Below, piece by piece: positions 4,513 through 7,741 of a stretch of 7,741 bases of DNA. The stretch covers positions 1 to 7,741 of the forward strand of contig CANPYH010000068.1 in NCBI GenBank assembly GCA_947588325.1, read 5' to 3'. Made by a program: the position numbers and the translations under genes. Under the pieces are notes generated by a model. The model was not told the origin of the DNA. It searched no databases and saw nothing but the letters and a program-made list of their open reading frames with translations. Each line of letters starts with the position of its first letter. Within the stretch, counting starts at the first letter, position 1. Origin of the DNA: an uncultured Clostridia bacterium (lineage in GTDB: Bacteria > Bacillota > Clostridia > Christensenellales > Pumilibacteraceae).

Positions 4513-7413
4513 ATGGGTGATCGTTTTCGTCTGCATGGGTTAGCCTTCCCGAAAGGGGATATTTGCGGCGAAGTGGAAATGTATTATAAGGGCGTCGGGT
4601 TTGCCTTGGACGGCGGCGCCGTTTTTGCCGAGGGCGGATATCTCTCGGCGGATACCTATTTCAACAGCTTCTCCCTCTCCAAGTGGAAAACATACGCGGG
4701 ATTGGATAATGCCACGCTGACATTGCGGCTCAAAGGCAGGTTCGCCGTCGGACTTTACGTCATGGCGGTGCGCGGCGGGGAGCTTGTCCGCACCTGCGTC
4801 GGCGAGGCGGCGGCGGAGGGCGACTTCGAGTGCGCCCTGCCCCTGGACGAAGAGGGTGTGTTCTACTTTACTCTCACCGCGCTCGGCGAGGGCTGCGCGC
4901 TGCTCGGCGGGGAATATTCGACACTGCCCGCTCGGCCGCTTAATCGCGTAAAACTTGCGGTGGGGATATGCACCTATCGCCGCGAGGAGTTCATAACCGC
5001 CAATCTTCGCCGCTTTGCCGAGGCGCTTTCGGCGGGCGGCTCACTCCGCGGCGCGGTAAAGGTTTTTGTGGCGGATAACGGCGGCACGCTGCCCGCTGAG
5101 GAGCTTTGCGACGAGAACATACTCGTCACGCCCAACGAGAACCGCGGCGGGGCGAGCGGATTTACCCGCTGTCTTATGGAGGCGCTGCGCTCGGGTGAGG
5201 ACTTCACCAACTTCCTCTTCCTCGACGACGACATTGTGCTGGATACCGAGGCTATTGCGCGTAATATATCACTGCTCGCATTACTTCTTCCCGAGCATGA
5301 GGACAGCATAATAGGCGGGGCGATGTTTGCCACCGACGAGAAGTATTTGCAATTCGAGAGCGGGGCGAAGTGGGACACGGATCACTTCATATTCAACAGG
5401 CGGGACAGCGACATGCGCGAGGCGCTTAACGTCGCGCTTAACGAAGAAGAGTATGACCTCAACTATAACGCCTGGTGTTATTGCTGTATTCCCTTTGATA
5501 AAGTCAGCGCGGTCAATCTGCCTTTGCCCGTGTTCTTCCACATGGACGACGTGGAATATTGTCTCCGTCTCGGTCTGCCCGTCATAACGCTTAACGGAAT
5601 AAACGTCTGGCACCTTTACAAAAGGGGTCTGGTCAACGCCAAAACCGACTACTACGACGTGCGCAATAAGCTCATCATGCTGTCCGAGGTCAATCCCGAC
5701 GTTGCGGCGGCATTGGCGCACATATACATCTCGAGCTTCGGCAGAGAGACTTTGAAATATCACTACGCCCGCTCGATAAACGCCTTCGACGCCATTATCG
5801 ATTTTTGCAAGGGCTTCGACAGCTTCAAGACTGCGGACCCTTCGTCCGTGCATAGCGGACTGTTCGAGAACGTCGCTTGGAAAGAGGCGGACGAGGGGAT
5901 AAGGGCGGCGGCACACGCTTCGTCGGGTTTCCCGAAGCCCGAGACAAGGAAGTACCTCATGAAAGCGGCGCTCGCTCAGATACTCGCTCCCAAGAGAGGG
6001 CGCAACGTCGTATATTGGGATAACACCATCGCCGACGTGCGGGGATATCGCTCGGTTTCGGCGTACCTGCCCACCGAGGACAAGGTTATAACATACAAGA
6101 AAAAGCTCGGGCTGGCTATCCGCGCCTGGCTGAAACACCGCAAGGCGAAGAAGCTGGCGAGGAAAAAACTCCCCGCCGTCGCGCGGGAGTTCAATCACAG
6201 AATAACCGAGGTGCAAAACTCGGAGTTCTGGGAGAGATATCTCGGCTTGCCCCTCACCGAGAAGGGCAAGAAGGTGCTTTTCGTCGCCTCGGACAACGAC
6301 GCTACGAGCGGCGCTTTCCGCAGCATGACCGCGCTTTGCACCATTTTGCGGGATAAGTTCGGGTTAAACGTCTGGGTGCTGCTCCCCTGCGAAGGGGACG
6401 GCGCCGAGTTGCTCCGCGCGGCAAAGCTGAAATATACCGAGATAGACTCGGAGAATTGGATAATCCCCATAGACGCGCCGAAAAGGGAGAGAAAGCGCAA
6501 GATAAAGCGGATGCGCAAGGTCAACCCCGCGGCGATCAAGTCCATCGAGGAGTTTATGCGGCAGGAGAAGTTCGACCTCGTGCACATTAACACCTCATAT
6601 TCATATGTCGGCGCGATTGCCGCGAAAAAGCTCGGTATCCCCGTCGTCTGGCATATCCGCGAATTCCTCGAAGAGGACCAACGGCGCACCATGGTGGGCC
6701 GCAAAAAGGGTTACGCGCTCATGGCGAAGTCGGACAGGCTTGTCGCTATTTCGGACAGCATACTCGGCAAGTATGCCCCTGTATTCGAAGACAGGGTAAC
6801 GCGGATATACAACGGCATAGATACGAGCGTGTTCCTCCGCGAGGATAAGACCGTACTTTGCGGGGACAAAGCGGTGCTTATGTGCGTCGGTACTATCGAA
6901 GAATACAAAGGACAGGGACAGGCTGTCGAGGCGGCTGTGCGGCTTAAAGAGAAGTACGGCGACGCGTTCGAGCTGTGGCTGGTAGGCAACGACACCACAG
7001 AGTACGCCGACGCGCTCCGCTCTTTCGCCGCTTTGCACGGGATAGAGAATAACGTCAAGTTCCTCGGCAGGCGGCAGGACGTCGCAGAACTGTACAAGCA
7101 GTCGGATATTGCCTGCATATGTTCGCGGGCGGAGGCGTTCGGCAGAATAACCGTCGAGGCAATGCTGTCGGGCAATCTCGTCATAGGCGCGGACACGGCG
7201 GGCACGAAGGAGCTTATAGGCGAGGGCGACGGGCTGTTATATAAGTCGGGGGACAGCGAATCGCTGTTCGAAAAACTCGACTACGCATTGGAGAACAAGG
7301 AGATCGCGCGGGAGTTTGCCGCTCACGGCAGGCGATCTGCGGCGGAGAAGTTTACGGCGGAGAGAAACGCCCAAGAGATTTTCCGCTTATACGGTGAGAT
7401 TTGGAAGAGGTAA
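4513..7413 (+). CDS. Bifunctional glycosyltransferase: GlfT2-like GT2 module fused to GT4 module
   Basis: A 966-residue two-enzyme protein. Residues 1-578 repeat the whole plan of the upstream GlfT2-like enzyme: beta domain (1-145, with YFNSFSLSKW), GICTYRREEF (151-160), VADNGGT (186-192), NRGGASGFTR (210-219), DDD (238-240), NAWCY (319-323), MDDVEY (344-349), VWH (365-367), and a basic tail (529-556) ending FWERYLG. A GT-B fold GT4 module, retaining by family, begins near 586 (KKVLFVASDN). It has VHINTSYSYVGA (690-701), RIYNGID (764-770), GTIEEYKGQG (793-802) and the E-x7-E motif E874/E882 in AEAFGRITVE. No Met lies at the junction, the first in the GT4 part being M605, so the GT4 half is not separately made. 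The start is supported by GGAG at 4502-4505, 7 bases upstream. Donors are unknown. Probably a cytosolic-face peripheral membrane enzyme. Confidence 0.87.
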   Translation: MGDRFRLHGLAFPKGDICGEVEMYYKGVGFALDGGAVFAEGGYLSADTYFNSFSLSKWKTYAGLDNATLTLRLKGRFAVGLYVMAVRGGELVRTCVGEAAAEGDFECALPLDEEGVFYFTLTALGEGCALLGGEYSTLPARPLNRVKLAVGICTYRREEFITANLRRFAEALSAGGSLRGAVKVFVADNGGTLPAEELCDENILVTPNENRGGASGFTRCLMEALRSGEDFTNFLFLDDDIVLDTEAIARNISLLALLLPEHEDSIIGGAMFATDEKYLQFESGAKWDTDHFIFNRRDSDMREALNVALNEEEYDLNYNAWCYCCIPFDKVSAVNLPLPVFFHMDDVEYCLRLGLPVITLNGINVWHLYKRGLVNAKTDYYDVRNKLIMLSEVNPDVAAALAHIYISSFGRETLKYHYARSINAFDAIIDFCKGFDSFKTADPSSVHSGLFENVAWKEADEGIRAAAHASSGFPKPETRKYLMKAALAQILAPKRGRNVVYWDNTIADVRGYRSVSAYLPTEDKVITYKKKLGLAIRAWLKHRKAKKLARKKLPAVAREFNHRITEVQNSEFWERYLGLPLTEKGKKVLFVASDNDATSGAFRSMTALCTILRDKFGLNVWVLLPCEGDGAELLRAAKLKYTEIDSENWIIPIDAPKRERKRKIKRMRKVNPAAIKSIEEFMRQEKFDLVHINTSYSYVGAIAAKKLGIPVVWHIREFLEEDQRRTMVGRKKGYALMAKSDRLVAISDSILGKYAPVFEDRVTRIYNGIDTSVFLREDKTVLCGDKAVLMCVGTIEEYKGQGQAVEAAVRLKEKYGDAFELWLVGNDTTEYADALRSFAALHGIENNVKFLGRRQDVAELYKQSDIACICSRAEAFGRITVEAMLSGNLVIGADTAGTKELIGEGDGLLYKSGDSESLFEKLDYALENKEIAREFAAHGRRSAAEKFTAERNAQEIFRLYGEIWKR

Positions 7414-7417
7414 CGCA

Positions 7418-7741
7418 ATGAGGGTTTGCGCAATAGTCGTCACACATAACAGGAGACAAATGCTGTCGCGGTGCATAGAGGCGCTTTTGGCGCAGGAATA
7501 TCGCGATTTCGATATCCTCGTCGTGGATAACGCTAGCACGGACGGCACCGAAGAGACAGTCGCGAAGTATCCCGTCTCCTACCTGAATACGGGCGTGAAC
7601 TGCGGCGGTTCGGGCGGCTTTTACAGCGGTATCAAGCGCGCCTATGAGGCGGGTTACAACTATATGTGGATAATGGACGACGACGTTATCCCCACTCCGT
7701 CCGCTCTCGGCGAGCTGGTCGGACACTTGCAATACGCGCCC
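7418..7741 (+). CDS. Family 2 glycosyltransferase, GlfT1-like (N-terminal part only)
   Basis: The window ends after 108 in-frame codons. Unlike the two upstream GT2 enzymes, the GT-A fold begins at once (MRVCAIVVTHNRRQML), without an N-terminal beta domain. VVDNASTDGT lies at 35-44, NCGGSGGF at 61-68 and the metal-binding MDDDV at 86-90. The GGSGGF plus DDD pair resembles GlfT1, the enzyme that adds the first galactofuranose residues before GlfT2 polymerises, and also related rhamnosyltransferases. It starts 4 bases after the previous stop, with GAGG at 7407-7410 seven bases upstream, so it belongs to the same operon. The acceptor region and C-terminus are not visible, so GlfT1-like is a suggestion. 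Confidence 0.82.
   Translation, partial: MRVCAIVVTHNRRQMLSRCIEALLAQEYRDFDILVVDNASTDGTEETVAKYPVSYLNTGVNCGGSGGFYSGIKRAYEAGYNYMWIMDDDVIPTPSALGELVGHLQYAP

Overview
The window looks like chromosomal DNA of a fairly GC-rich, probably uncultured gut-type Clostridia/Bacillota member. This is an inference. It rests on the Bacillota-style triosephosphate isomerase N-terminus, strong AAGGAG-type ribosome sites, consensus sigma-A promoters and a trimeric dUTPase of the Clostridia kind. No mobile element, tRNA, rRNA or CRISPR is seen. Genes are tightly packed.

Layout. (1) Positions 1-1192, minus strand: a cardiolipin synthase gene whose 3' end lies outside the window. (2) Positions 1193-1436: a divergent control region with two back-to-back promoters, an exact TTGACA-N17-TATAAT for cls and TTGCCA-N17-TATAAT for tpiA. 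It also has a short repeat and a leader hairpin. (3) Positions 1437-2192, plus strand: tpiA, complete, here without the usual gap/pgk partners beside it. (4) Positions 2193-2290: a spacer with a 14-bp hairpin that may terminate or attenuate transcription. (5) Positions 2291-7741, plus strand: four genes in a row with spacings of -4, +21 and +4 bases. They are a 578-residue GlfT2-like glycosyltransferase, a dUTPase (dut), a 966-residue protein in which a second complete GlfT2-like module is fused to a GT4 glycosyltransferase, and the first 108 residues of a third GT2 enzyme with a GlfT1-like motif set.

How the genes may work together. The two GlfT2-like proteins share an N-terminal beta-type domain, a GT-A core with a DDD metal motif, a DD(I/V)E general-base motif, a VWH metal-ligand motif and a basic C-terminal domain. 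This is the architecture of mycobacterial galactofuranan polymerase GlfT2. With the GlfT1-like enzyme downstream, the cluster looks like a machine that builds a surface glycan, possibly a galactofuranan, on a lipid carrier at the inner face of the membrane. The fused GT4 module would add a second linkage type. Substrates cannot be read from the sequence. The presence of UDP-galactopyranose mutase (glf) and a lipid-linked-glycan exporter beyond the window would be the key test. The dUTPase gene inside the operon has no evident functional tie to glycan synthesis. The most notable items are the GT2-GT4 fusion and the galactan-polymerase-like pair in a non-mycobacterial setting.
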